This document shows positions 6,682-15,135 of a stretch of 23,673 nt of DNA, one piece after another. The stretch comes from a virus: the IMG/VR virus record IMGVR_UViG_3300026209_000477, positions 1-23,673 of that record; one strand, written 5' to 3'. Position numbers and translations under genes: made by a program. The notes under the pieces were generated by a model. The model did not search any database, was not told the origin of the DNA, and worked only from the letters and a program-made list of their open reading frames with translations. The stretch's first letter is position 1. Every line of letters begins with the position of its first letter.

Positions 6682-7601
6682 TTTATTTTTCCAATTACCT
6701 CAACAAACATAGCCATAATGTTTATTTCTTTATCCACTACAACTGCATCTGATTGTTGATATTGACTTAATGTTAATATACATTCTGCAACATGACCTCT
6801 TCCCCAATCATCTACGGTATCAAATAATAATCTGAATAAATCACTAAAGTCTGTTACTTTTGAGTCTGCTAATGTTTGTCTTATATTCTTAAATGAATTC
6901 TTTTTATCTTGTGTTTTTAAAATATCTAATACTTGTAACTTATAATCATTTTGTATTGCCATTCCCTCATCAATCACAAGTTTACCATTTACTACTTGTC
7001 TTTGTACTGAATTTATAACTCGTCTGATATCAGGATAACCACCATTAACTATAGTTACAATATCATCTACTGTTGCATCCACCTTTTCATTCTTTAAAAT
7101 ATTTGAAACATGAAGTGCAACTTGTTTCCTATCTGGTGGTATAATCTGAAATGATTGACATCTTGATTGAATTGGGTCTATGATTCTCTCAACGAAATTA
7201 CAAGTTAAGATAAACCTACAATGTTTACTAAATGTTTCCATTAGGTTTCTTAATGCAGCTTGAGCATTTGGTGTAATGTAATCACACTCGTCCAAGATAA
7301 TCACTTTCATATCTTGGAATCCAAGTGTTGAGGCAAAGTTCTTAACTTTCTCTCTTACTACTTCTACACTATTCTCGTCTGACGCATTAATATACAGATA
7401 ATCACAATCTATATTATTAACGAGTAATTTAGCGAGAGTGGTCTTACCTGTACCAGCCCTTCCAAACAATAAAAGGTGTGGTAAGTCTCCACTCTCCAAA
7501 TACACCTTGACTTTACTCTTGAGATGTTCATTCCCAATGTAAGTGTCAAGATTCGAAGGCCGATACTTTTCTACCCATAAACTATTTTTAATTTCTTCCA
7601 T
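6678..7601 (-). CDS. 44: Clamp loader large subunit ATPase (T4 gp44-like)
   Basis: This AAA+ ATPase (307 residues from ATG 7601) matches the clamp-loader large subunit of T4-like phages (gp44, 319 residues) and RFC-type loaders. It begins with the VEKYRPSNLD clamp-loader signature (10-19). It then has Walker A GRAGTGKT (47-54), Walker B VIILDECD (100-107) and the SRC arginine-finger motif (146-148). It opens the sliding clamp and places it on primer-template DNA. I prefer ATG 7601 because it forms TAATG with the methyltransferase stop, the same junction used elsewhere in the window; ATGs at 7616 and 7622 are in frame and would add 5 or 7 residues. No gp62-like small subunit gene follows; a radical SAM gene takes its place. 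Confidence 0.92.
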   Translation of the reverse strand: MEEIKNSLWVEKYRPSNLDTYIGNEHLKSKVKVYLESGDLPHLLLFGRAGTGKTTLAKLLVNNIDCDYLYINASDENSVEVVREKVKNFASTLGFQDMKVIILDECDYITPNAQAALRNLMETFSKHCRFILTCNFVERIIDPIQSRCQSFQIIPPDRKQVALHVSNILKNEKVDATVDDIVTIVNGGYPDIRRVINSVQRQVVNGKLVIDEGMAIQNDYKLQVLDILKTQDKKNSFKNIRQTLADSKVTDFSDLFRLLFDTVDDWGRGHVAECILTLSQYQQSDAVVVDKEINIMAMFVEVIGKIK

Positions 7602-8848
7602 TATAACTTTTTCCATATCCAAATTGGTTCACAAAATGTTTTTCCGTTTGTTTCTTGTGCTAATTGTAGTGATTCTTCTGTAAATCTATTATCCGAAGCC
7701 GTTCCAGCTCCACCACTATTTGGTCTCTGTGCCATTTCCATTCCAATACAACCTTGATATTCCGAGTCGTGGAATGTAGATAGAAAATCATTCATAGGAT
7801 TACAAATCTCTAACCATTTCTTACCATGAGAATTTAATCTCTTTTGTTTTGCTCCACTACTCGCATAAACATCACTTATGTTCACTAATAAATATCCACC
7901 ACTCTTTATAGAAACCCATAATTTTTTAAGAGTTTTCTGTAAAAATTGTTCATTCCATTCATCAATAGTTTTATATCTAACCCAACTTTGAGTATCATCA
8001 TAACTATATCTTTCAACTCCAAAATATGGTGGTGAAGTAAATACCGTATCAAACATATCTTCATACTCTTCAAAATCTACATCTTCTGCTGGTGATTCTA
8101 TAAACTCACAATCCTTATCAACTTCAAAAAACATATTTCTATGTGTATTATAGAAATCTTTCTGTTCCTTGTATATCGGATGATTTTCTTTTCGTGGGTC
8201 TATTCCAAGATAATATTTACCTGTTTCACTACCATAGAATCCTGCCAATCTATCTCCCCAACCTGCACTAAAGTCTAATATGTTTTCACTACCTAACTTA
8301 TCATATAATACTTTTGCCACATTTGGTTTAAACTGAGAACAAATATACTTTCTCAATCCAATCATGGTTCTCAATACACTACGATTTATTTTAGGTAATT
8401 TTAAAGTATAGGCTGCTCCCATTAAACTTACCATAAACTTTTCAGTTTTCCAAGTTCTTTCTGGACCTGGAGCAATAGTTCCATCTACACTCCATCTATT
8501 CTTTTGTTGAAAATAATTACTTGAACCATTTCCTGTATTGATTCTTCTAAAGTATTGTTGTTTACCTTGAAAAGATAAATCATATTTATATTCTGAACCT
8601 TCTCGAGCAAACCAAGTACCATCAACTAAAATTTCATTATGTCTCATACCTTTAAGTTTCATTAAATCCTTGTAGGCATCATTCTCTGAAATTAGAGCAT
8701 ACGGTATCCCATAAGTCATTGCAACTTTTGCAAGACTCTCTTTGACATCTTGTTTGTCAAATGTTTCTTTTATGTATTTCCATTCTCCTTCATCAATTGA
8801 AAGATATGGTTTCATATTTAAGAATTTATCAAAATAATCTAAATACAC
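7601..8848 (-). CDS. TSPPY-motif DNA methyltransferase-like protein (paralogue 1)
   Basis: The 415-residue protein has a C-terminal Rossmann methyltransferase. Motif I is ILDFSAGWGDRL (190-201), an acidic D217 follows at the end of the next strand (GIDP), and the catalytic loop TSPPYFGVERY covers 271-281. [ST]PP[YF] loops are typical of amino-methyltransferases acting on N4-cytosine or N6-adenine. The N-terminal 150 residues are unassigned. They align well with the protein encoded at 19735-20946, including the first residues, which supports the GTG start at 8848 directly after the clamp stop. The two share NMxPYxxIDExEWKYI near the N-terminus and ICNPMNDFL and GCIGMEM further on. The gene sits between clamp and clamp loader, usually adjacent in T4-like phages, so it looks inserted. 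DNA modification is the likely role; another nucleic-acid target is possible. Confidence 0.78.
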   Translation of the reverse strand: MYLDYFDKFLNMKPYLSIDEGEWKYIKETFDKQDVKESLAKVAMTYGIPYALISENDAYKDLMKLKGMRHNEILVDGTWFAREGSEYKYDLSFQGKQQYFRRINTGNGSSNYFQQKNRWSVDGTIAPGPERTWKTEKFMVSLMGAAYTLKLPKINRSVLRTMIGLRKYICSQFKPNVAKVLYDKLGSENILDFSAGWGDRLAGFYGSETGKYYLGIDPRKENHPIYKEQKDFYNTHRNMFFEVDKDCEFIESPAEDVDFEEYEDMFDTVFTSPPYFGVERYSYDDTQSWVRYKTIDEWNEQFLQKTLKKLWVSIKSGGYLLVNISDVYASSGAKQKRLNSHGKKWLEICNPMNDFLSTFHDSEYQGCIGMEMAQRPNSGGAGTASDNRFTEESLQLAQETNGKTFCEPIWIWKKL

Positions 8849-8849
8849 C

Positions 8850-9581
8850 TTAACTTACTTGTTGTGTTGCCACTAAGTAATATTCTGATTTGTATTCATC
8901 CACATTGAAGTTTATTTTACTCAAACCAGATTTACTGATTTTCAATGAAGCACTTGTACACTCTTTATTTGCACTTAATATATTTGCAAACATTGTAGCG
9001 TTAAATGATATTGGTTCAAGTTCAACATACTCTTCAACTTCAACTGGAATTGTAATACGATTACTTGCAACATTACTATAACCTATAACAACACTAACCT
9101 TTCCATCTTTTGTTATTATTGTAAATGATTCACTATCAGTAAGAGCTCCCTTACCCATAATGAATGTGTTTATAAAGTAAGAATTTACTTTAATATCTAA
9201 ATCAAATTCACTTGGTAAGTTTTTCAATGCTGGTGGTGTTGGTATAACACTTAAATCACTCAACATATACTTTGACTTAGTATTGTATTTAGTATCCGTC
9301 ATATCAATACTAATAAACTTATCTCCTGAAGATGTTAGTTTAAATTCTACATCATCACTTAATACTGATAATAGTGCTACAAGTTGTGGTGTATTATAGA
9401 CACCTAATTCTGATGGATCAACTCCAGAGAATTTATCTACTAATACACTACCAACTACTGACTTATCTCCTGAGATAAACCTTGTTGACAATTTTGTACC
9501 ATCACTAACCCACTTAACAGATTTAATCTCTCCACCAAGTGCGTATTTATTAATATATCTAATTAGTTGTGTTTTATTCAT
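8850..9581 (-). CDS. 45: DNA polymerase sliding clamp (T4 gp45-like)
   Basis: The 243-residue protein has the length and beta-rich pattern of T4-like processivity clamps (gp45, 228 residues). It begins with MNKTQLIRYINKYA and has alternating hydrophobic strands with sparse identity, including the SKYMLSDLSVIP inter-domain region (about 104-115) and a central IPVEVEEYVELEPISFN segment (175-191). The trimeric clamp would hold the polymerase on DNA and, in T4, also activates late transcription. It follows the polymerase gene and precedes, after one methyltransferase gene, its loader. The polymerase ends in a clamp-binding PIP-like sequence, which fits. AGGAAA lies just before the ATG, and a candidate promoter is found in the 66-base gap upstream. 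Confidence 0.88.
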   Translation of the reverse strand: MNKTQLIRYINKYALGGEIKSVKWVSDGTKLSTRFISGDKSVVGSVLVDKFSGVDPSELGVYNTPQLVALLSVLSDDVEFKLTSSGDKFISIDMTDTKYNTKSKYMLSDLSVIPTPPALKNLPSEFDLDIKVNSYFINTFIMGKGALTDSESFTIITKDGKVSVVIGYSNVASNRITIPVEVEEYVELEPISFNATMFANILSANKECTSASLKISKSGLSKINFNVDEYKSEYYLVATQQVS

Positions 9582-9616
9582 AACCTTTTTCCTATTTGTT
9601 AATTGTTAATTGTCTC

Positions 9617-9645
9617 TATATATACATATATATAAGAATCCTCAA
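9617..9645 (-). promoter_or_regulatory. Candidate promoter before the sliding clamp gene
   Basis: On the minus strand TTGAGG (9645-9640) and TATATA (9622-9617) are 17 bases apart, in the short gap between the polymerase stop and the clamp ATG. The spacer is a near-palindromic TA tract (TATATATA-TG-TATATATA type), so the -10 is low complexity and could be fortuitous. T4 gene 45 also has a promoter of its own, which makes a separate start plausible. Confidence 0.35.
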
Positions 9646-9647
9646 AA

Positions 9648-12146
9648 TCAAAAAAATCTTTCAATAGATTGTTGTTTATCAACTACTGCTTCCCAACCCA
9701 TACTTTCATAGAACATTCCTATTTTTTTCTTTAAAGCCTGTTCAAACATTCTACTACTATCTATCTTATTTTTGATTAAATCTAAAATTTCTCTTGGGTC
9801 TTCATATCCCTTGTATGCTATGGTATCAAATCCAAACTCATTATCTTTTAAATAAACCCATTTTATTTTGCTACCATTAGTAATCTTTTCATATTTTCTA
9901 CCCTCATACCAATAATCTAATAATGAATTGTAATTTATAGCCGCTTTAACATGAACTGGAGCACCTTTCTTGTATTTAGCAAATGAACTCTCTTCATCTC
10001 GTTCAATATACTTTCCAATACCTTTTACTCCGATTGGATTTGCCATAACATCAAAATGTAAATTATTCATATTCCTTTTAAAAATACTAATTCTCTCATC
10101 AATTTTTTCTTTAGGTACTTTTGCCAATATATCTTGTAAAACTTGTCCTAATAATTCTTTCATAGCGATTGCAAAATTACTACGAACCGTATCCAATCCC
10201 TTTACTTGTAACTTATTTACTTTTCTACCAGCATCATTAATAATATTTAATCCATATCGTTTCTTCACAATAAACAATGCTGTCTTAGCAATAACTTCTT
10301 GTTTAATATCAAATACATGATCATCTATATTTAAAAACTTTTTAGCAAAATAATCATAACTTTGATTTAAATAATCTTGTACTTCACCACACACTTCCAT
10401 AATTCTTTGAGTCATCATTGTTTCGGATAACTTTTCATTTGGATATCTATTCTCAATCAATGGAACTGCTGATGCGAAAATAGAGTCTGTATCAATATAA
10501 ATAACATAGTCTTCATTTGTTCCCAATTCTTTATTATAGAAATGATTAGTTATCTTTTTACTAAACTTAATCAATGATTGTCCTGTAAGTGTGGTTGCTT
10601 CTGCATTATCAATATCATAAAATCTAAATACTGGTAATCCCAATACACCATATAATGAATTTAATAATATCTTCTGTAAGTATTGTCGTCTATCGAAATA
10701 TTCTTCTTTCTTTTTATCACCTTGTTCATGAAACTTTTTAACAAGTTTTCTCATCTCTACTCGTTCATTAAACCACTTTGATAAAAGTGCTGGAATCAAT
10801 CCTTGTTTGTCTGTACGATATATTATACCATTACTTGATATACTTATTTTTTGACTTTCTAAATAATCTTTTAATTCTACTTCAGATAATTTACCTACTT
10901 TTTTTCCATTTCTATTTTTAACTTGATATGTTTGTTGATGGTTAGTCTTTATAAAATCATCTGCATTCCATTCGTCAATCTTACCAACTTTGGTTTCAGG
11001 TGAAATATTCAATGAACGAATAACACTTGGATACATTGATGTAATATCCAAGTCAAATACCCATTCGTGTCTTCCTCTTTGTGGTGATTGTACATAAGCA
11101 CCTGCAAATTTATCTTCAATCTTTTTAGGTCTTGGTGGTTTATTGGGTGCCACCACACCAATCTTTTTCAGATATACTAAGATAGCTCCCTCTAAATATC
11201 TTGAACTCATAAACACATCTTCATATGGTACATGACCAATATGAGCTATACCACGAGCAATATCAATAAAATCTAACTTATCATCTAATTCAGCAAGTAT
11301 TTCAACATCTCGTATATTATATTTAACAAACTTCTCTAAATCTTTTTCATATAAATCATTAAGTGTTCCTTCATAATCTATCTTTTTCATACCAACTTCA
11401 ACTTCACCAATGTAATCTAACCGATAACTTGATTGTTGTATTGGTGAAAACTTTCTATATAAATGTAAATAATCCATTTGATTAACACCAGCAATAGTAT
11501 ACTTTTTCTTGTATTCACTATAATAAATTTGTCCAATTGGTGATAACATAGTTGCTACATCTTTACCCAATACTCTTACTGCTCTATTATATAGATAAGG
11601 AACATCAAAACTATCACTATTCCATCCACTTAATATTGTTGGTTGTATTTCTGAATACTTTCTAAAAAATGAAGTTAATAATTCATATTCTGTAGTAAAG
11701 AACTCAACTATCTTATCATCTTTTGTATAATTCTGAAGTTGTTTTTTCTCATCCAATACATACGCAAAATATGTTTTAGTTATCTCATCATATAATGCAA
11801 TTGATGTTATTTTATTTGGAGCTTTCAATGGATCAGGAAATCCGTCTGTTACTTCTACCTCAATATCAAAAAATACTTTTCTATGTCCTACTGATACTTC
11901 ATCCGAATCAGTATATTGGTCTACTAAAAATCTTGTAGTTTGTGGTACATCACTTTCGTGTAATCCAGGAGTTTTATCTTCCCATTTAAAAATCTTTTTA
12001 ACTTTATCACCATCAAGTGTAAAGTGTTGTCCTGTTGAATTTTTTATATAAGCGTACTTTTTATATGGGATTATAAGATAACCCCTTTTATCATCCCAAA
12101 GATGAATTTTTTGTCTACGAACTTCGAAATAAATCGATTGATACAA
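9648..12146 (-). CDS. 43: Family B DNA polymerase (T4 gp43-like)
   Basis: The 832-residue replicative polymerase (T4 gp43: 898) has all exonuclease and polymerase motifs. Exo I is FFDIEVE (D94, E96), Exo II is GWNSDSFD (174-181) and Exo III is Y276NIRD280. Pol motif A is DLDITSMYPS (365-374), motif B is KILLNSLYG (492-500) and motif C is YIDTDS (550-555). The C-terminus ends in QQSIERFF, which fits the QxxIxxFF clamp-binding PIP motif exactly. The start is TTG at 12146, since no ATG occurs in the first 195 residues of this frame. GGAG lies 10 bases upstream and a good promoter about 30-60 bases upstream. It is intact and carries no intein. Confidence 0.95.
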   Translation of the reverse strand: MYQSIYFEVRRQKIHLWDDKRGYLIIPYKKYAYIKNSTGQHFTLDGDKVKKIFKWEDKTPGLHESDVPQTTRFLVDQYTDSDEVSVGHRKVFFDIEVEVTDGFPDPLKAPNKITSIALYDEITKTYFAYVLDEKKQLQNYTKDDKIVEFFTTEYELLTSFFRKYSEIQPTILSGWNSDSFDVPYLYNRAVRVLGKDVATMLSPIGQIYYSEYKKKYTIAGVNQMDYLHLYRKFSPIQQSSYRLDYIGEVEVGMKKIDYEGTLNDLYEKDLEKFVKYNIRDVEILAELDDKLDFIDIARGIAHIGHVPYEDVFMSSRYLEGAILVYLKKIGVVAPNKPPRPKKIEDKFAGAYVQSPQRGRHEWVFDLDITSMYPSVIRSLNISPETKVGKIDEWNADDFIKTNHQQTYQVKNRNGKKVGKLSEVELKDYLESQKISISSNGIIYRTDKQGLIPALLSKWFNERVEMRKLVKKFHEQGDKKKEEYFDRRQYLQKILLNSLYGVLGLPVFRFYDIDNAEATTLTGQSLIKFSKKITNHFYNKELGTNEDYVIYIDTDSIFASAVPLIENRYPNEKLSETMMTQRIMEVCGEVQDYLNQSYDYFAKKFLNIDDHVFDIKQEVIAKTALFIVKKRYGLNIINDAGRKVNKLQVKGLDTVRSNFAIAMKELLGQVLQDILAKVPKEKIDERISIFKRNMNNLHFDVMANPIGVKGIGKYIERDEESSFAKYKKGAPVHVKAAINYNSLLDYWYEGRKYEKITNGSKIKWVYLKDNEFGFDTIAYKGYEDPREILDLIKNKIDSSRMFEQALKKKIGMFYESMGWEAVVDKQQSIERFF

Positions 12147-12175
12147 CCTTGTAATTCTCCAATTTAATGTGTCTT

Positions 12176-12205
12176 AATATAACAACAAAACCCTATATGA
12201 GTCAA
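12176..12205 (-). promoter_or_regulatory. Sigma70-like promoter for the DNA polymerase gene
   Basis: On the minus strand TTGACT (12205-12200, five of six consensus positions) is followed 18 bases later by TATATT (12181-12176, five of six); a register with TTATAT gives 17 bases. It lies between the hairpin after the TonB-receptor gene and the polymerase start, leaving a leader of about 20 bases. This is the best-looking promoter in the window and would let the polymerase be made independently of the receptor. Confidence 0.55.
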
Positions 12206-12222
12206 GCCTTTTTTTAAGTAGA

Positions 12223-12249
12223 AGGGGGATAATATTGAACTATCCCCCT
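12223..12249 (-). terminator. Perfect 9 bp hairpin after the TonB receptor gene (terminator-like)
   Basis: AGGGGGATA and TATCCCCCT form a perfect 9 bp stem with a 9-base loop, beginning 10 bases after the receptor stop. The five G-C pairs are striking in such AT-rich DNA. No run of T follows the stem on the minus strand (TCTACTT, then an A run), so it is not a standard intrinsic terminator. It may be a transcript-end stabiliser, a processing site or an atypical terminator. Confidence 0.5.
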
Positions 12250-12259
12250 AAATACTATT

Positions 12260-15058
12260 TTAGAAATTAACACTTAACCCTAAGTTAAAGTATCTTGGTG
12301 TACCAAGAAATACTTCAGCATTATGAGCTGCGTGTACTTTATCTCCATAACTGTTGTATTGACTATGATCAACAGCGTCTTGTACATATACTTCATCCAA
12401 TGCGTTAAACACATGAGCGAATAAAGATATATCATATCCACTAACTGGTAGTTTATATGAAGCATGTAAGTCCACCTTAGAATATCCAGGTGCTTGCCAT
12501 ACTTGTTCTCTGTCAGCGTCTTCATCTGAACCATCATACTCTCGAGCATCAGGACTCCAATCACTATAGTTCTTTTCATAAGAATTCCATAGTGCTGAAA
12601 TTGCTAATCCCTTTACAGGTGTAATGGTAGCACCAAGTGCATATGATGTCTGTGGTTGATCACCAACAAACAATCCGTTAAGAGCGTATTGATAATCTGT
12701 AGCGGTTAAACCCGTTACATTACCGTTTTCATCATATTCATTTGATTGATATTTACCACTTGCATCACCATCAAACTTCCAAGTACCAAGACTTACGGCA
12801 GCCGTTAAACTAACCATCTTGTGTAATTGTGTAGAAGCTTCTACTTCTAAACCTTGATGTTTTTGATTAATACCTGTTAAGAAGATAACATCAGTATCAC
12901 CTGAATCACCTTGACCTGTGGTTACAGCTTTAGTAAGGTTTCTGTCTTTCCAATCTGTATTATAAACACCCGCTTTAACTGCGAATTTATCAGATTTGAA
13001 ATTGACTCCAGCCTCTGTACTAATGAAACTTTCATTCGTTGGATCAGAAGCAACCGTACCATCATAGTAAATTACATTATCCATGATTGGTGGTTTTTCA
13101 ACATAGCCAAAGTTACCAAAAAGACTAACATTGTCATCTATGTCGTACATTGCTCCACCTTTGAATTGCATCGTATAGATAGCATCAGCATCTACAACTT
13201 CATTTGCAACTGTAAAATGGTCTTGGTAAGAATACTTAATACTTGATAATCCACCCATACCATATAGATTTAAATTATCTTTTGTATAATTACCTTGTAC
13301 AAATCCACCTAACCAGTCAACTGTAGTTGAGTTATGATAAGCGATTATATCACCTAATTCAACTCGTTTACCATCAGGAGAGTTATCATCAGCATAATCC
13401 ATATAGTAATCACCACCAAGTAAATCGCGAACTTCACGAGCATGTTCGATACCCGCAGTTCTCCAATCTATACCTACTTGTATTTTTAACTCATCACTAA
13501 TATCGTAATTAAGTTTAGAAATTACACCGTATGTATCTTGACGATTAATACTATTTCTTAGAATACCAACTGATTGATTATTACCTTCACCATGTGTTCT
13601 TGGAAGTGCTCTTTTATCAACATATACTGTATCAGAATCACCTGAGTTATATGCGATAAGAGTATTCCAATCACGAGTCCAGGGAGAGCGACCATAATAG
13701 AATTTATAGTTTTCTCCACCTAAAGTACCATCGGCATCTAAAGTAGGAATCCTACCATAAGTACCTGTACCACCACCTGAACCACCACTCCAATAAAAGA
13801 CAGAACTTAAGCTTGTCTTATCATCGATAGCCCAAAAATGGTTTAAGTTAACCAATGGTTTATGAAAGTAATTTTCTCTCTCATTTAAGAAGTTGGGGTC
13901 ATGTCTGTCTGCCAATCCACTATCAAATAGTCCACCAACACCATACATATACCAGTATTGTTTACCTGTATATGAAGCATCTACTGGAGACCAGTTTTGA
14001 TTGAAGAATCGTCCAACATCCTTGAACTTACCATCTTCTCCAAGTGCGGTTTCATCATATCCATCTACACTTGCAGCAAAATCAGCGTCATAAGCACCAA
14101 TATTCTGTTTGTATAGATTCTGTCCATGTCGCTGTGGAGCACCGATTGCGTATAATTCCAATCGATGATCTTCATTCACTTGATAACTTGAACCTAAATA
14201 ATAAGCCCATGCATCTGTCCATGTTTTGTCGATAAGACCATCACCTGTTTTTCGTACAATAGCACCACTCAAGGCGAATTTATCACCAATAAGTCCACTA
14301 TTATAATTCAGAGTAGTTTTTAGAAAACCACCTGCACCACTTTCCTGTTTAAACTTCCCACCTTTTTCATAAGAAGCAGGGTCTGTGATTATGTTCATAG
14401 TTCCACCAATGGAAGGGGCAGCTAAATTAACAGCAGATAGTCCTCTTTGCATCTGAATTGATTGGGCTGCATCTGCAACACCATCCCAATTAGACCAATA
14501 GACCCATCCGTTCTCCATATCATTCTGGGGAACTCCGTTAATCATTACTGCTATATTCCTCTGATTAAACCCACGAACATTAATACGAGCATCACCCGCA
14601 CCACCACCTTGTTGTGTTGCATATACACTTGGTGTAGCATTCAAAGACATTGGAATATCTTGTGAACCAAGACGAAACTCAAGTTCTTCTTTACTAACTG
14701 TAGTGTATGCAACAGGTGTTTTTTCGTCAGCCCTTGAAGCCAAAACTTCGATGTCTGACAATGTAACTGCATCAATTGCTAAAGCAAAATCAACATTTAC
14801 ATCTTCTCCACCCACATCTACCTTTTGAGATAGAGATGAATATCCGATGAATGTAGCGGTAATAGTATAAGTTCCAGAATCAACTTTAATTGAGTAGAAG
14901 CCGTTTACACTAGCTACTGCTCCTAAGTCCGTTCCCTCTACTACTATATTTGCTCCATCCAAAGGATTTGTGTTAGAATCAGTTACAAGTCCAGTTATAG
15001 ATTGTGCGAACAATCCAGTTGTCATCATAATTGATACTAATAGATTATATATTTTCAT
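12260..15058 (-). CDS. TonB-dependent outer membrane receptor with N-terminal carboxypeptidase-regulatory-like domain
   Basis: The 932-residue product is a complete TonB-dependent receptor. It has a signal peptide (1-19, ending LFAQ), a carboxypeptidase-regulatory-like beta-sandwich (about 20-98, with NPLDGANIVVEGTDLG and the GTYTITATFIGY strand), and a TonB-box/linker region (about 99-112). The plug spans about 113-230 (SQDIPMSLNATPSVY, RINVRGFNQRNIAVMINGVP, GTMNIITDP). A long beta-barrel follows, ending in LGLSVNF with the terminal Phe needed for outer-membrane assembly. Such receptors import corrinoids, siderophores, glycans or peptides using TonB energy and are common phage receptors. This architecture is typical of Bacteroidota and relatives. 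AGGAG lies 8 bases before the ATG. There is no frameshift or internal stop. It is a bacterial-type gene between phage ribonucleotide reductase and phage polymerase. Substrate cannot be read from the sequence. Confidence 0.93.
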   Translation of the reverse strand: MKIYNLLVSIMMTTGLFAQSITGLVTDSNTNPLDGANIVVEGTDLGAVASVNGFYSIKVDSGTYTITATFIGYSSLSQKVDVGGEDVNVDFALAIDAVTLSDIEVLASRADEKTPVAYTTVSKEELEFRLGSQDIPMSLNATPSVYATQQGGGAGDARINVRGFNQRNIAVMINGVPQNDMENGWVYWSNWDGVADAAQSIQMQRGLSAVNLAAPSIGGTMNIITDPASYEKGGKFKQESGAGGFLKTTLNYNSGLIGDKFALSGAIVRKTGDGLIDKTWTDAWAYYLGSSYQVNEDHRLELYAIGAPQRHGQNLYKQNIGAYDADFAASVDGYDETALGEDGKFKDVGRFFNQNWSPVDASYTGKQYWYMYGVGGLFDSGLADRHDPNFLNERENYFHKPLVNLNHFWAIDDKTSLSSVFYWSGGSGGGTGTYGRIPTLDADGTLGGENYKFYYGRSPWTRDWNTLIAYNSGDSDTVYVDKRALPRTHGEGNNQSVGILRNSINRQDTYGVISKLNYDISDELKIQVGIDWRTAGIEHAREVRDLLGGDYYMDYADDNSPDGKRVELGDIIAYHNSTTVDWLGGFVQGNYTKDNLNLYGMGGLSSIKYSYQDHFTVANEVVDADAIYTMQFKGGAMYDIDDNVSLFGNFGYVEKPPIMDNVIYYDGTVASDPTNESFISTEAGVNFKSDKFAVKAGVYNTDWKDRNLTKAVTTGQGDSGDTDVIFLTGINQKHQGLEVEASTQLHKMVSLTAAVSLGTWKFDGDASGKYQSNEYDENGNVTGLTATDYQYALNGLFVGDQPQTSYALGATITPVKGLAISALWNSYEKNYSDWSPDAREYDGSDEDADREQVWQAPGYSKVDLHASYKLPVSGYDISLFAHVFNALDEVYVQDAVDHSQYNSYGDKVHAAHNAEVFLGTPRYFNLGLSVNF

Positions 15059-15085
15059 TTATAATCTCCTCTGTTTGTGTGTTAA

Positions 15086-15109
15086 GACGCATTTTTTCAT
15101 AGGTGCGTC
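15086..15109 (-). promoter_or_regulatory. Inverted repeat in the leader of the TonB receptor gene
   Basis: GACGCA (15109-15104 on the minus strand) pairs with TGCGTC (15091-15086) across a 12-base loop, within the 77-base gap between the reductase stop and the receptor ATG. An overlapping alternative pairing, ATAGG with CCTAT, uses part of this loop, so the two structures would exclude each other. A TTGACG hexamer overlaps the left arm, but I see no convincing -10 for it. This could be an operator, attenuator or processing site. I see no cobalamin-riboswitch B12 box, and the leader is too short for one. Confidence 0.35.
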
Positions 15110-15135
15110 AACTGCCTATTCGGGTATGTGAAATC

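Noticed and set aside
8582-8590. A T4 late promoter TATAAATA on the minus strand
   Set aside because: The match lies within methyltransferase codons for Tyr-Lys-Tyr, with no gene start suitably downstream; it is likely chance in AT-rich coding DNA.
9970-10320. A 116-residue plus-strand open frame inside the polymerase gene
   Set aside because: It is the antisense shadow of a well-conserved polymerase region with all motifs on the minus strand; it has no ribosome site and no recognisable domain.
12280-12579. A 99-residue minus-strand frame within the end of the TonB receptor gene
   Set aside because: It overlaps the receptor in another frame and reads as an unstructured shadow; the receptor frame continues intact to its terminal Phe.
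15059-15135. A cobalamin riboswitch before the TonB receptor, suggested by the B12-dependent reductase upstream
   Set aside because: The leader is only 77 bases and has no B12-box-like conserved sequence, so a standard cobalamin riboswitch does not fit.
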